The position numbers and the translations under genes are program-made. Positions 34,581-44,809 of a DNA stretch of 64,000 nt are shown here, one piece after another. The notes beneath the pieces were generated by a model that searched no databases, was not told the DNA's origin, and saw only the letters and a program-made list of their open reading frames with translations. Numbering within the stretch: position 1 is the first letter of the stretch; each line of letters opens with the position of its first letter. This DNA is from Miscanthus floridulus (lineage: Eukaryota > Streptophyta > Magnoliopsida > Poales > Poaceae), in assembly GCF_019320115.1 (NCBI RefSeq), contig NC_089584.1, positions 107,773,799 to 107,837,798 of the forward strand, written 5' to 3'.

Positions 34581-35763
34581 AGCTTGGCCATGCATGGTTC
34601 AAGTCTAGGTGGGGGCGGACAGTGAGAGGACGTGAGAGCGCAGGCATAGGCACATGGAATTGATGGGAATGGCTTCTCGCATGCAAGCGGGCTAGCTCGG
34701 TGGCAGCAGTAAAGAAGAGGACAGGGGAGGGACGAGAGACGGTGGAGACACGGTCAAGGCTCGGCCTGTGCTTGCTTGGCAGGACACGGTTAACACGACC
34801 AGAGCGACCACGGCTGGCACTAGCCAACGACACGCGCTCGAGGTCGGCGTGGCCCACGCACCGCAGTGCCCTCAATGGCATGGCAACGGCGGTTCAGCCT
34901 CGTGTGTGCTGTGTCCAGGCGGGCCAGTGGCGCAGCACAGCGATGCGACAACAGCGGCAGTGGCGTTGTCCTGGCGTGGCACGGAGGGTAGCAGCAACGC
35001 GCAGTAATGGCAGCAGGCGGGGGCAGCGTGATGTGGTGAGTCAGGCAGCCACAGCTCCGCGCGGCGGCGGCTCGATGCGGCCAGTGATGCGGCCAGAGCG
35101 CGAGCAGCTCCGGTCGGCCAGTGTGTGGCCACGTGCGCGCGTGCGTGCACCGAGCACCACTACATCGAGGCCGCTCGGCACGGTGATCACGTCCAGCCAG
35201 GAAAAATAACCCGAGAACACATTGTGCACGGATTTTAAAGCGTTCGAAACAACTACACAGTTGATTCAATCCCTAAACTACCTTCACTGCTCTAAAGAGG
35301 GCACCTTAGGCTATCAACAAGAGCTAAAGAACGATAGCACTCCTAAACTCAATTTTTACAGAATAAATTACCAAACATAGCTTTGTCAATCTGTTTTCAG
35401 ACAAGAAATTGACTTAAGTCTTGAGTTGAATTTGCTTCAAATTCGATTTCCAAGCTATTAGAAATGTTAGCTCGCGTTATTATCTTGTTAAAACAAAAGT
35501 TACACTATCTTCTACAAAATGTGTACTTTAAACTTTATTAAGGTGTCACATATATGTTTTATAGTGTTCTTGTTCAATAAAAATTAGTTAACATCTCTAC
35601 TTGCTAACTTTATAATTCATGAATTCACTTTTCATTTTACGTTTTACGACTCGTTTAAGCTACAATGCTTTACCTATGCATCCCACCACATGCAATATCA
35701 CTTAAGTATGATGCTTATGACATGTTTTAGCAAGTGATTCACTGTGTGACACCGAGGATGTTA

Positions 35764-35826
35764 CATGTACCCTTCAATCACGTATCAGTCATGTACCCTT
35801 CAATCATGTATCAGTCATGTACCCTC
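35764..35826. repeat. 26-bp tandem repeat at the LTR edge
   Basis: The unit CATGTACCCTTCAATCA(C/T)G TATCAGT occurs twice plus a partial third, beginning at the outer edge of the long LTR. It may be pre-insertion host sequence. Confidence 0.75.
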
Positions 35827-35987
35827 TATTTACCAGTAAAGTACCTTCTATTTTATCAATCATCTGCACACACAAATTTGGCACAAATTGTTCTTATAGA
35901 GTTCCATGGATAACAAACATACTGGTACATGATTTAAATAAACATAGTCCATAGTGCCCATACAAAAGACAAATAAACACGATGCTT

Positions 35988-37090
35988 CTAGTTGCCACCA
36001 CCACAACGTCGAGCATTGATCTCATTCTGCAATGTCTTATAAAATATCTTTTGTCGCTCACTCATACCATTAAGGTCCGTGTTCATAACTTTCTCATCAT
36101 CTTCTCTCTGTTTCAACTCTATTTCTCATTGCATTAAATACAACTTCCTATTCGCTACTTGTTGCTTGATTTCAAGCCTTCTAGTCTCTACCTAAAGCAT
36201 CAATATTACGCTCTTTTTTCTTAATCTCCCTCATCTCTTCGGCCTTTTCTCTCTTTGCCCACAATTTTTCCATTGCCTCCATGTAAATGCCTTCTCCTTG
36301 AGAGTTAGGATTTTTACCTATGCGTGCTTTCTCCTTCTTCTTATCATCTGGCCTTCCTTTCCTTGGTGATGTATGACTTGGTCCATCCTCTTAATTAGCA
36401 TACTTACTTTCATGAGTTCTAGGTGTATATGACCCTAGACTTATGGTTGAGGAAGTCTTGTGTTTTTTCTGAGAGCTTTGAGAGGTCTCACAACCTAGAT
36501 CAGCCCACTTCTGCTCATGATGCAGCTTGTTCCAGCAGTGAATGAAAATAAATGGTTTCTCCTCCGGATCTTTTTTCTGGTATAATTCCTTTGCCCGTTC
36601 TATCTGTACAAGAAACATGTGTTGGCTACCATACACAAAAGATATACATTTCCAATCAATTAACAGAATTAAACAACTTACCTTATCTTGCACTGTCAGC
36701 CCGCTTTCTCTTCTATTCTGAACTTGAGTATACCATCCATAAAATCTATTAACACTTTTATGGATGATACCCCTATGGTTAGAGAGAGAACTGATATTAC
36801 GCTCAGACTCAAAAGTCTTGTGCTCATGATAATAATCATGAATTCGCTTTCAATAGGTACTACGAGTTTGATCAGTGCCTTGAACTGGATCTAAGCTAAT
36901 TTCTAGCCATGATTTCACCAACATATTGTCTTCCTGAGGAATGAAATTTCTAGTCCTCTTCTTACTTGGTTTCAGAGGAAGTACAATGTTCAACAACTTG
37001 TTCAACATGTGTTTCAACTTTAAAGTCATCAAAAGATAGATCATTGGTGTCCCCATTGCCTGAGAGCAAATCAACATAACTCTACATTGG
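35988..37090 (-). pseudogene. PIF/Harbinger ORF1-like relic (Myb/SANT plus NAM-associated domain)
   Basis: Two exons can be followed on the minus strand. Exon 1 (about 37090-36682) has a Myb/SANT-like domain starting KKRTRNFIPQEDNMLVKSWL and NRFYGWYTQVQNRRESGL, ending at an AAG/GTAAGT donor. Exon 2 starts at 36603 after CAG, with the NAM-associated signature (FIFIHCWNKLHHEQKWADL) and a lysine/glutamate-rich helix down to RRCGGGN and TAG at 35988. Stops at 36850 (in place of the conserved Trp), 36391 and 36126, and frame changes near 36210 and 36975, disable it. Such proteins are DNA-binding partners of Harbinger transposases and also host genes. No transposase is present. Confidence 0.7.
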
Positions 37091-38219
37091 TGCCCCATTG
37101 CCTGAGACCAGATCAACCCAACTCTGAATAATTCTAACAACACATAGAAATCAACTTGAACAACTAAATGATAAGACCTTAATCTGTCTACAAGAACCAG
37201 ATAATACTCAATAGGTCTAAAAAATCTCATGAATTTGAGATAAGTTCTACTGAAAATTTTGGCCATCTCATAATCGCATAATCTATAGAACCTTCTCCAG
37301 CTATTAAATAAATCCAAAAAAGGCCTAATAGACACCTACAGCGCATTAAGGGGCAAGTTGCAGCAGGTCGTTCTTCACCTATTAAACAAATCCAAATCTA
37401 GGAGCGAGCTGCAGCTGGCCACGTAGCAAGGGGCGACCTGCAGCCGCCCACGCACCAAGGGGCCAGCAGCACGTGCGGACTCTAGGACACCGACAAACAG
37501 GGAGCGAGCAGACGGCGGTTCCGGTAGGCTACGCAGCAGGTCGCGAGCTCTAGCAAGTCGCGAAGCACGGGCGAGCGGGAGGCGGATTTAGCAGGTGCAG
37601 TAGCAGGGGCGGGATTCGCAAGCCTTGGCACAAGTGCGCAGCGGCAACAGAAGGGATCTACGTAGGCACGTGAGCGGCGGCGGCCATGGGCGACGCCAAA
37701 ACGAGAAGAGGAGGATGGGGACGTACCGGCTCAAAAAACTCCAGGGGTGCGGGAAGACTGCCGTTGGTCCTCTCCGGCAGATGAGGCTCCGGATAGGAGT
37801 CCCTCAGATGTGGGGGACGTGGAGAGAGAAATGAGGCATCCTCATCCTTCAGGGGTTTGATAGAAGATCAGTTGAAGAGCTGTTTTTACGTTTTAGACCC
37901 TCAAAATGAGACGAGGGTTGGGATAGGAGTTGCCCTTAGCATTCTAGACCGGACCAGCTTCTCGTTCCCTTTTGTATTCACAGCCTGGCTTGGGTGGATC
38001 CGCATGGCAGGCATCCTTGATAGGACCGAGTCAGGCAGATCCGATGCAGTATATCCACCATGCTACCATCATCCCCGCTGCCTGCCAGGCAGGGCTTGTC
38101 TGGTTCAAAGCCTGGACCAAATTTGTTGTACTCTGTAGTTCCTTGATGATATGAGTGAGACTCTTATTTCTATTTCCTATTGTTCATCAGTGACAGGTGC
38201 AACCAAGATACATTTAGTA
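37091..38219. other. leader of the Harbinger-like relic and GC-rich spacer
   Basis: 37340-37850 is GC-rich with repeats of GCAGC/GCGAGC and no supportable frame. It may be the 5' region of the relic gene. GGGTTGGGATAGGAGTTGCC near 37917 resembles a Harbinger/Tourist end, but no partner was found. 37960-38160 has no recognised content. Confidence 0.4.
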
Positions 38220-38780
38220 CATTTTATTCTGTTTATTCCTTAATCATATGAATAAATTATTAGGAAAATAAAATATTAAAAGTATTTATATTTTATATTA
38301 CTTTATTAAAGGTTTTATTTATATTATTTTGTATTATAATAATATATATTACTCGAAAAGATGCAAAAGTTTTATACAGAAGAAAATATATTTTATTTTT
38401 TTATTAAACTTCTTAGGCATATTCTATTTCTTTTTTCATAGCCATGTGTAAAAACTTTTTGTATATTTTATATTTTCTAGTATTTCTCCCCTCGGTTGAT
38501 CATGTTCACGTTAAAATTAACATAATGTGTGCAGTATAATTATAATTATCTTTCTTCCTCATATGTTCTTTTCTTATGACATTTTTTAAATAGCTAGGAA
38601 ATCTATTAACTTTATTTGTAATTTCAAATATATTATTAATTGAGAAAATATGGATGATTTTATTTATTTATTATTATTATTATTTATAATCATAACCGTG
38701 TACGTTTTAATATGGCATTATACCTTTTATTAGCTTTTAAATATGTACTGTATCTTTTATTAGCCTTTCTAGTCACAGAC
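38220..38780. other. very AT-rich tract
   Basis: About 560 bp made mostly of TTTAT/ATATT runs, with no ORF, inverted ends or clear periodicity. Confidence 0.7.
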
Positions 38781-38955
38781 TTCGAACCAAACGAACTATC
38801 TTGTAACTTGTCTGGCAAATTCCATTGATTTTCCAGATAACTTCTAGACAACACTTTTTGTCCGGCAAATACTCCAAGCTTCCATCCAAACAGGGTCTAC
38901 ATCCGATGTGTACCAGCCAGTAGCGTACTACAGTACGTGGTGAGCAACAAGGTGT

Positions 38956-39069
38956 CTGTTCGCTTGTCTTATAATCCGTACTTTTTGGCTTATCTTTTTA
39001 ACCAGAACAGTGTTTTTTTCTCACAATAATTTAACCAAAACCGTATTTTAACTTATTTTTTCAGCGAAA
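38956..39069. mobile_element. hAT-like MITE (CTGTTCGCTTG type)
   Basis: Left end CTGTTCGCTTGTCTTATAA and right end TTTTTTCAGCGAAACA are imperfect inverted repeats. It contains CCGTACTTTTTGGCTTAT and TCTCACAATAA, the reverse orientation of the copy at 42191-42306. Confidence 0.65.
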
Positions 39070-39204
39070 CAAAATATACCCAAGAGGCGTCATGCGTGAC
39101 AGGGTCCCCCCCGGACCAGGCCTACATTGTATCGCAACAGATCATGCGTACCCACCTAAGTCTCTCTCTCACACACAAGATCTCTAGCTAGCAGCCTCAA
39201 TGGA

Positions 39205-39477
39205 GAGTTATTACGTTGTTTCTAAGACGTCATTCTAAGACTGTACAGAGGCCAAGAACGCCGTTCAGCGTTCAGTATGAAAAGGACTCAAGGAAACAGC
39301 AAGAGAGCATGGGGACCACCTCGCTGCTACTCCTAGTAGTCAGTAGCCACCCATTGCCCCTGCTATCTGACGCGCACGAGAGGCCACCCAGTTTGGGCTT
39401 CTCAACAAAGCCAGAGCGCGCGTGGCGTTTAATTGTCTTCTTTTCACACACTTTCTTCATTTTTCTCTTGTTCTTTA
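39205..39477. repeat. paralogous segment B, left half
   Basis: Shares GAGGCCAAGAACGCC, AAAAGGACT, GCACGAGAGGCCA and TCTTCTTTTCACAC in order with the segment at 49365-49978, with several indels between. It breaks off at CTTGTTCTTTA. Its continuation is found at 43606, across a 4.1-kb insertion. Confidence 0.85.
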
Positions 39478-39539
39478 TCTTCTACAACTAAAAAGAACAA
39501 AACGTGAATATTTTTTTTGCGACATTCCAACGTAGACAC

Positions 39540-40078
39540 ATGATTCTGCCCGCTGCGATCCTGCACCCCCTCGCTTCCCCTTGCATCGCCCGTGCGATTT
39601 GCCGGACAAAAAATCAATCACTCACGCGAGAAAAGGAAATAAAAACAATCACTCAATCATGCACGCGATAAAAGGAAAGGCTCCCATGTCGTCCACCAAA
39701 CAAGAGCCACGGACGCTCAGTTCCTCACCCGGCTCCCCCATCGTCGCCCTCACCCACTTCCGCCGTCCTCGCTGTCCTCGCCGTCGCGGGCATTCCTCGC
39801 CTTTGCACGGCCTGGTCCTCACCGTCGTGCGGCCCGCGTCCTCGCCTTCGAATGGCTCCCCCGTCGTCACCCTCACCCGCTTCCGCCATCCTCGCTATCG
39901 TCCTCATCCGCCTCCCCTTCGTCGCCCTCACCCGCCACGGTCTCGCGCCGTCCTTGTCGTCGCGCGGCCTGCGTCATCGCCATCGAGCGGCCGCCGTCGT
40001 TCTCCCTCCGCATGCGAAGAGGCTGTGTGGGCAGCAAGCAGAGGTTTACCGTCGACTAAGGTAATGCCACAGGCTTGA
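39540..40078. other. GC-rich captured sequence in the Helitron
   Basis: A C-rich stretch in which a segment (CTCCCCC A/G TCGTC, then CCCTCACCC) occurs twice at about 39735-39790 and 39855-39905. Frames are open on both strands because of composition. It may be a captured first exon or promoter, but nothing identifies the donor. 40108-40186 then carries a 36-bp unit (ATGTTCTATTGCTTG...) twice. Confidence 0.45.
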
Positions 40079-40490
40079 ATGCCTGTACCATGGGTTGCCA
40101 CCTGGTCCATGTTCTATTGCTTGAAAGGATTGCTCCTCAAGTGGATGTTCTATTGCTTGCAAGGATTGCTCTTCAAGTGGATGTTCTTGTGCTGCAATCC
40201 TGTATATTGCATTTTTTATTCCCTTCATATCTCATTGCTTGATGATTTTTTAATTATGCTTGGTAATACTAGGAGATGGCTGGTGAGATTGTTCAGGTTG
40301 TCGTGGGTACCCAGGATGAGAAAAAAAATAAAGATGTAATAATATTAGTTTAGCTTATTATCATTTTTGTTTTGATTTGGAAGTTGTAGTGATGTGAGCT
40401 TTTGATATTAGATAGTAGGAGGTATCCTCACCATTTCTTGCAGGAGTTTTAACCAAAACCGTCATTTATGCTGGCAACCAAACAAACAAC

Positions 40491-40720
40491 TTTTTGATGC
40501 TGATTTCGTTATCATGTAGCTTCTATCTCGGATGTGAAATGTGATGACCCAAAGGAGGAGGAGAAGGTGCAGCGAGAGGAACTAAAAGGTTAGAAGATTT
40601 CACTTCCCTGATTTCTTTGGTTATACTGTTCAACTTATATGAGGGCAATGTTTGATGCTGATTTTGTTATCATGTAGTTGTTGCCTCGATGTGAAATGTG
40701 ATAACCCAGAGGAGGAGGAA
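40491..40720 (+). repeat. duplicated exon-like unit in the Helitron
   Basis: Two imperfect copies (40491-40566 and 40648-40720) of a unit containing GATGCTGATTT(C/T)GTTATCATGTAG then GATGTGAAATGTGAT and a GAGGAGGAG run. Each could be an acidic exon end (DVKCDDPKEEE) preceded by an intron-like tail. Donor gene unknown. Confidence 0.55.
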
Positions 40721-40903
40721 GTTGCCAAGTTTTTTTGAACGAGACAACAAAGGAGGAACTAGAGGAGGGTGAGGAAGGTAAAATTTATTTTTGCACTCTA
40801 TCTTATATCATGAAAGTTTAAAAGTTTGTCGTTTGCTCTGTAATTCAAAATTTACTGTTAGGTATTGTTCCTAAGCAGTCATTGATCTTATTTCTTGAAT
40901 GGC

Positions 40904-41023
40904 CAGCTGATTCTTCTGATGCAACCACAGGGTCTGCAACTGTTTTGGTTAAGAGCTGCAATGATCCTAAGATGGAGGAAATGGTGGTTGTCATGGAGGA
41001 ACAGTCCACAAAGCCCCAAAAAG
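40904..41023 (+). pseudogene. captured exon of unknown gene in the Helitron
   Basis: Bounded by an acceptor-like TTGAATGGCCAG and a donor-like AAAAAG/GTGAGA. Open in one frame with SSDATTGSATVLVKSC and EEMVVVMEEQSTKPQKG. The acidic, serine-rich sequence matches no family I recognise. It lies upstream of, and in the same direction as, the WD40 and kinase fragments. Confidence 0.45.
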
Positions 41024-41423
41024 GTGAGAGGCATTCCCAAATAGCAGGATTTCTAGGATTCTAGAAAGTGGCAGCGTGAGTTTGTGTCAAAACAAGTAAT
41101 TTTTTTGTGGACGTACGTTAACTACCAAATTATTTTCAGATACAATGTCCCATGGCCAAGTTCTGAGCCAACCTTTGCTTAGGCCACTCGATTTAGGAGA
41201 CTATAATATTTTAGGTTTCCAGTTAACTGGTTGGTTGCCAATAGACTTGCATTAAGTCTCATTATTTATTTGCTAATTATTAATTTCTAAAGAAAATATC
41301 ATGCTCTAGATGTAATTTGCTTCCTGCTATGTCATTGTCAATTATTAACGGTATGTTTCTTCAGAACAATTCCTTTATATGTTTGAGTAAATTAGTGCAC
41401 TTGTTAGCTCATGTTGATGCTGA

Positions 41424-41783
41424 AAATGTGATGAAATGCAAAGTCAAGGGCATGAAACAATCCACAGATTCTGCTTGTGTTATGATCCCAACAATGTTGC
41501 TCCAGATCTCAGAGGAACCATTGCTTCATCCCGTGGTCACTCTGGTGATGTACTAAACATATCATGGTCTAACAAGGTATGTCCAATGAAGTGCTCCCCT
41601 CTCATTTGTAAGGTTTACAATTTTTTTTCTTTTGTCCTTTTCTTTCTGATGATTGAAATTTGCTACCTTCTAGCATCTATTATCAATGTCAACAGACAAG
41701 ACTGTTCGCTTGTGGGAATTGGACCTGCAAATTGTGTCATTGTTTTTCCCCACAACAACTTTGGTTGCCCTGTACTCTTTTAA
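41424..41783 (+). pseudogene. captured WD40-repeat gene fragment (WDR44-like)
   Basis: Two exons survive with their intron. The first ends at 41576 (donor AAG/GTATG) with RGHSGDVLNISWSNK, half of a WD40 blade. The second starts at 41674 after CTTCTAG with HLLSMSTDKTVRLWELD, the matching half with its structural Asp and Trp. The next blade follows after a one-base frame change (ANCVIVFPHNNF). The combination resembles plant WDR44-type proteins. No start codon, upstream blades or 3' end are present. The intact donor gene must lie elsewhere. Confidence 0.75.
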
Positions 41784-41899
41784 TTACTGCCTCAAAAGTT
41801 TTTCAATATGCATATGAATTTAACCTCACAATTTCATTATCAAATTTAATATTGCACGTGGCCACGGCGGTGCGGCCTTAGCCTCTGGTGGATGTGGTA

Positions 41900-42934
41900 G
41901 GGTAGGGGGAGAAGGAAGCGGCGAAGGAGAGGAGAACCCGCCGATCCGGTGGCGGAAGGGTGAAATTATTGGGAGTGGCACATTTGGGCAGGTGTATCTC
42001 GGCACAGACCTCGACTCTAGCGAGCTCCTCGCTGTCAAGCAAGTCGGTATGCTTCCATCTTGAAGCTAGGACCTTTGAACCAAGGAAACTTTTTGAGCGA
42101 TTTGATGGATGTCATATTGTTTTCTTGATGGCAGGTTATGATTGGAAGCAGCAACGCGACAAGCCCAGGTGAGTACTTTTGCACTCAAATGCCCTGTTCG
42201 CTGGGCTGAAAAGCCATAGATGAAAGTACTGTTGGCTGATTTGTTGTGAGAGAAAAATATTGTTTGTTGGCTGAAAAAGTACGGCTTATAAGCCAAGGGA
42301 ACAGGACAAAAAACGCTTTGACTTTTATATTTTACTCAATTGTTCAAATTCAATCTATCTATTTATTCCACTATAAAATGCTTATACGGGAGTCTTTTGT
42401 CTAGGCACATGTAAGGGAGCTCGAGGACGAAGTGAAGATGCTTATGAACCTCTCCCACCCCAATATTGTTGTAAGCACATTGTCATCTTAACATTGTTAG
42501 CCTTCTTTTGGCTGTGGTGTTTGGTCAATGCGGTGTTGTTTGATCAGAGGTATATTGGGATGGTGCGGGAGGAAAACACACTAAATATCCTGCTGCAATT
42601 TGTTCCTGGAGGCTCCATCCGGTCACTTCGTGGGAGGCTTTAATCATTCCCCGAGGCTGTAAGCATTACATATTCTGCTTGTACTGTTACTTTGATGAGT
42701 TGACCAGTGAAGAGTATTTTTTGATTTAGTTTATTTCTTTATCAGGTCATCAGAAAATATACTAAACAGCTTTTGTATGGACGGGAATATTTGCATCACA
42801 ATGGAATCATACATAGGGATATAAAGGCAAGAAAATTCTGCCTGTTATATGAATCGTGTCTGCAAATACTTCTAATGATGTGGCTTATTTTGTCATATTT
42901 CCAGGGTGCAAATGTACTTGTTGATAACAAAGGT
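41900..42934 (+). pseudogene. captured ANP/NPK1-type MAPKKK fragment
   Basis: Six exon pieces with introns give the N-lobe and catalytic loop of an ANP-type MAP3K. 41900-42042 has [19 protein letters not shown] and LLAVKQ. About 42136-42170 has VMIGSSNATSP. 42405-42470 has AHVRELEDEVKMLMNLSHP. 42548-42658 has REENTLNILLQFVPGGSI, then a TAA at 42641. 42746-42826 has [18 protein letters not shown] and IIHRDIK, with a GC instead of GT donor. 42905-42934 has [10 protein letters not shown], after which a TAG follows. The DFG motif, activation loop and C-lobe are missing, so no active kinase can result. The MITE at 42191 lies in one of its introns. Confidence 0.85.
42191..42306. mobile_element. hAT-like MITE inside the Helitron
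   Basis: Ends GCCCTGTTCGCTGGGCTG and CCAAGGGAACAGGAC are imperfect inverted repeats. The interior has GGCTGATTTGTTGTGAGAG and CTGAAAAAGTACGGCTTATA. It lies in an intron of the captured kinase fragment, so it was either captured with it or landed there later. Confidence 0.75.
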
Positions 42935-43566
42935 TGCTTTGGATAGTTTGTTATCTGTTTTGAGGTTGATGGCTTGCTTTGATCTTAGTAGTAAATGGGC
43001 TGTCGAATTTTTCTTTAAAAGAGTTCTCAATCCTTTTCATTGCATCTTACCTTAGACTAAAGTAAGCATGTGAAAGTATTTGAAAGCTGCAGGGAACTCC
43101 GGAACTTATGAATGACATTCTTGTTTTATCTATATATTTAATTGCCTAATGTTCCTTTGACTTCGGCTTCAATGATCTTTCATTTGTTGCTCGCACCAAT
43201 ATTTGTTGAGTATGAAGGCAAGGACTCTTTTGATGGGCCCAACAAAGGATTCTTGAACTATTAACAAGACCATGGTAAAAAGGATAGGAAGATCAACAGC
43301 GGCATGTGGACGTCGCGGCACGGCACGGCTCCCTATGTCGTGGGTTGACCGAGCAGCGGCGGTGGCTGGGAGCATGGAGCATAGAGACAAGCAAAATAAT
43401 AATGCAAATGATAATTATGTACAATGACATGAATACATTAGTGATACAAATAATTATGTGCTTAGAAAAATACTGAATTTTTAGATTAAATGTCGCCTTA
43501 ACGTCGGTAATTAATTTCACGGTATTGTTATCTTATCGTGCGATCCGTGTGTTTTTAATATAAAAG
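42935..43566. other. Helitron 3' part, no coding content recognised
   Basis: Continues past the last kinase exon with unrecognised sequence, including a short GC-rich patch at 43300-43380 and AT-rich DNA up to the 3' hairpin. It may include Helitron backbone. Confidence 0.5.
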
Positions 43567-43605
43567 TTTAGCTGTCCTGTAGCAGCGTACGGACACGCTA
43601 TCTAG

Positions 43606-43845
43606 TAGTAGTAGAAATAGAACCCAAAAAGGAGGCTGTTCCTTAAAATGGAAATTGAGGAAAGGTGTTTGAGTTCACTTGAATCGTGGCACGGAGTTGA
43701 AGACAGAAAAAGGAAGTGCATCAGTGTAGCTGCCCAATTGCAAAATGCTTTGGGAGCTAAAGCCTGAGCAAAGGTGTTTTCGTTTACATGTTGAACTCTG
43801 CTAACCATGGCTGCGTTTCTGACAAAATATGGCTTTGTATCTACA
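43606..43845. repeat. paralogous segment B, right half
   Basis: Starts TAGTAGTAGAAATAGAACCC and shares GGAGGCTGTT, ATGGAAATT(G/A)AGGAAAGG, TTGAATCGTGGCAC, AAGTGCATCAGTGT and GCGTTTCTGACAAAATATGG with 49979-50350. It has no SINE where segment A has one. Confidence 0.88.
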
Positions 43846-43875
43846 GCTAAAAAGCGTCGAATGCCCAGGTAGGAC

Positions 43876-44151
43876 TAGCGATGAAAACGGTACGGATATT
43901 TTCCAACCGTATTCGAAACCGAATCCGTTTAGAGGGGTTAAGATATGTCCGTATCCAAGTCCAGATATCTAACATCCGATACCGTATCCGTATCCGAATA
44001 CTCAAATCGCATATTTATGATATCGATATCCAATCGTATCCTATCTGACATAGTTGACACTATTCGTATTCGAATCCAAATCCGAACAGAAATATAAAAA
44101 CAAATATAAGATCGGTAATATCCGTCCTAATCCAATCCGTTTTCATCCCTA
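43876..44151. mobile_element. non-autonomous hAT-like element
   Basis: Ends TAGCGATGAAAACGG and CCGTTTTCATCCCTA are inverted repeats with one mismatch. The interior is full of CCGTATCCGTATCCGAAT-type short repeats, as is common in this grass family. No clear 8-bp target duplication survives (GGAC on both sides at best). Confidence 0.75.
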
Positions 44152-44159
44152 GGACCAAA

Positions 44160-44563
44160 CCCACCCCCAATTCTAAAGCCCCCTGACGAGTTTTTTAACT
44201 GCACCGACAGGTGGGGCCACACCCGCACCATCCTCCACGCCGCTCCTACGATTGCCTCTCGGGCCGCCACCGCCCCTACACTGCGCGCCCTCCCTCCGTC
44301 GCCCCGTCGCCGGCGCCATGACCGGCGCGCCGGTCAATGCGGATGGGCATCTGCGGCAGCGGCACTGCCTCCAGCCCTCCGCATCATCCCGGCCCCAAGC
44401 CGCAAGAGCCGTGGCTGGCCGTCCACGTCCCAACCCCACGCCGCAGGAGTGATAGATATATTCTCACTTCATTCGTGAGAATGCGTGTTAAATGCTTATT
44501 ATGATCATCATTGAATATTGATTTGCGTATAATGAATTGAGTTGACAAGGAGCGATGCTACTA
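44160..44563. other. intergenic, GC-rich then AT-rich, no gene
   Basis: 44200-44450 is GC-rich with open frames on both strands but no domain or gene context. The rest is unremarkable. Confidence 0.5.
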
Positions 44564-44809
44564 AGCCCTTGTTTAGTTGGGTCTCAAAATCCAAAAAATT
44601 GCTACAGTACCTGTCACATCGAATGTTTGTGGCTCGTGCATGAAGCATTAAATGTAGACGAAAAGAAAAACTAATTGCACAGTTTGGTGGGAAATTGCGA
44701 GACGAACGTTTTAAGCCTAATTAGTCAATGTTCGGATACTATTCGCCAAATAAAAACGAAGGTGCTACAGTAGCTCCAAAATCCAAATTTCGCGAACTAA
44801 ACCAGGGCT
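44564..44809. mobile_element. TTGTTTAG-type MITE
   Basis: Starts AGCCCTTGTTTAGTTGG and ends CGAACTAAACCAGGGCT. The interior has CACATCGAATGTTTG, GCACAGTTTGGTGGG, TTGCGAGACGAAC and GGTGCTACAGTAGC, the hallmarks of this abundant panicoid family. Confidence 0.8.

Larger units (their letters stand above)
16911..35765 (-). mobile_element. long 5' LTR of an old Ty3-gypsy element, split by two insertions
   Basis: On the plus strand the sequence begins TGTGGCAGAACC and ends GAGGATGTTACA, so the minus-strand LTR is TGTAACATCC...CA, with a primer site directly after it. Removing the 14.2-kb retrotransposon and its target duplication and the 560-bp hAT element leaves about 4.1 kb, which suits the long LTRs of Tekay/Del-type chromoviruses. 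That lineage call is an inference from length and primer. The rest of the element, apart from about 1.5 kb to the left, is not in the window. The interior has a GC-rich part (33.2-35.2 kb) whose open frames look fortuitous. Confidence 0.6.
39478..43605 (+). mobile_element. non-autonomous Helitron carrying host gene fragments
   Basis: 4128 bp starting TCTTCTACAAC and ending CTAG, inserted between A (39477) and T (43606) without a target duplication. A short hairpin (AGCGT at 43584-43588, ACGCT at 43595-43599) precedes the CTAG end. It is a little closer than the usual 10-12 bases; an alternative stem TGTCC/GGACA lies at 43573-43595. These are the hallmarks of Helitrons, which move by rolling-circle replication. 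The boundary is fixed independently by the paralogous segment at 49978/49979, which reads straight through the empty site. No Rep or helicase frame is present. The interior holds exon fragments of several host genes and one MITE. Confidence 0.82.

Noticed and set aside
34700..35269. Frames of 149-169 codons near 35 kb
   Set aside because: GC-rich interior of the old LTR. No domain, and frames are open on both strands.
38220..38780. AT-rich tract considered as a matrix attachment region or replication origin
   Set aside because: Base composition alone is not evidence. No motif or structure supports either.
39581..40078. 165-codon plus-strand frame at the Helitron's left end
   Set aside because: Low-complexity Arg/Pro/Ser sequence with an internal duplication. 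It may be captured DNA, but no protein family or splice site supports a gene.
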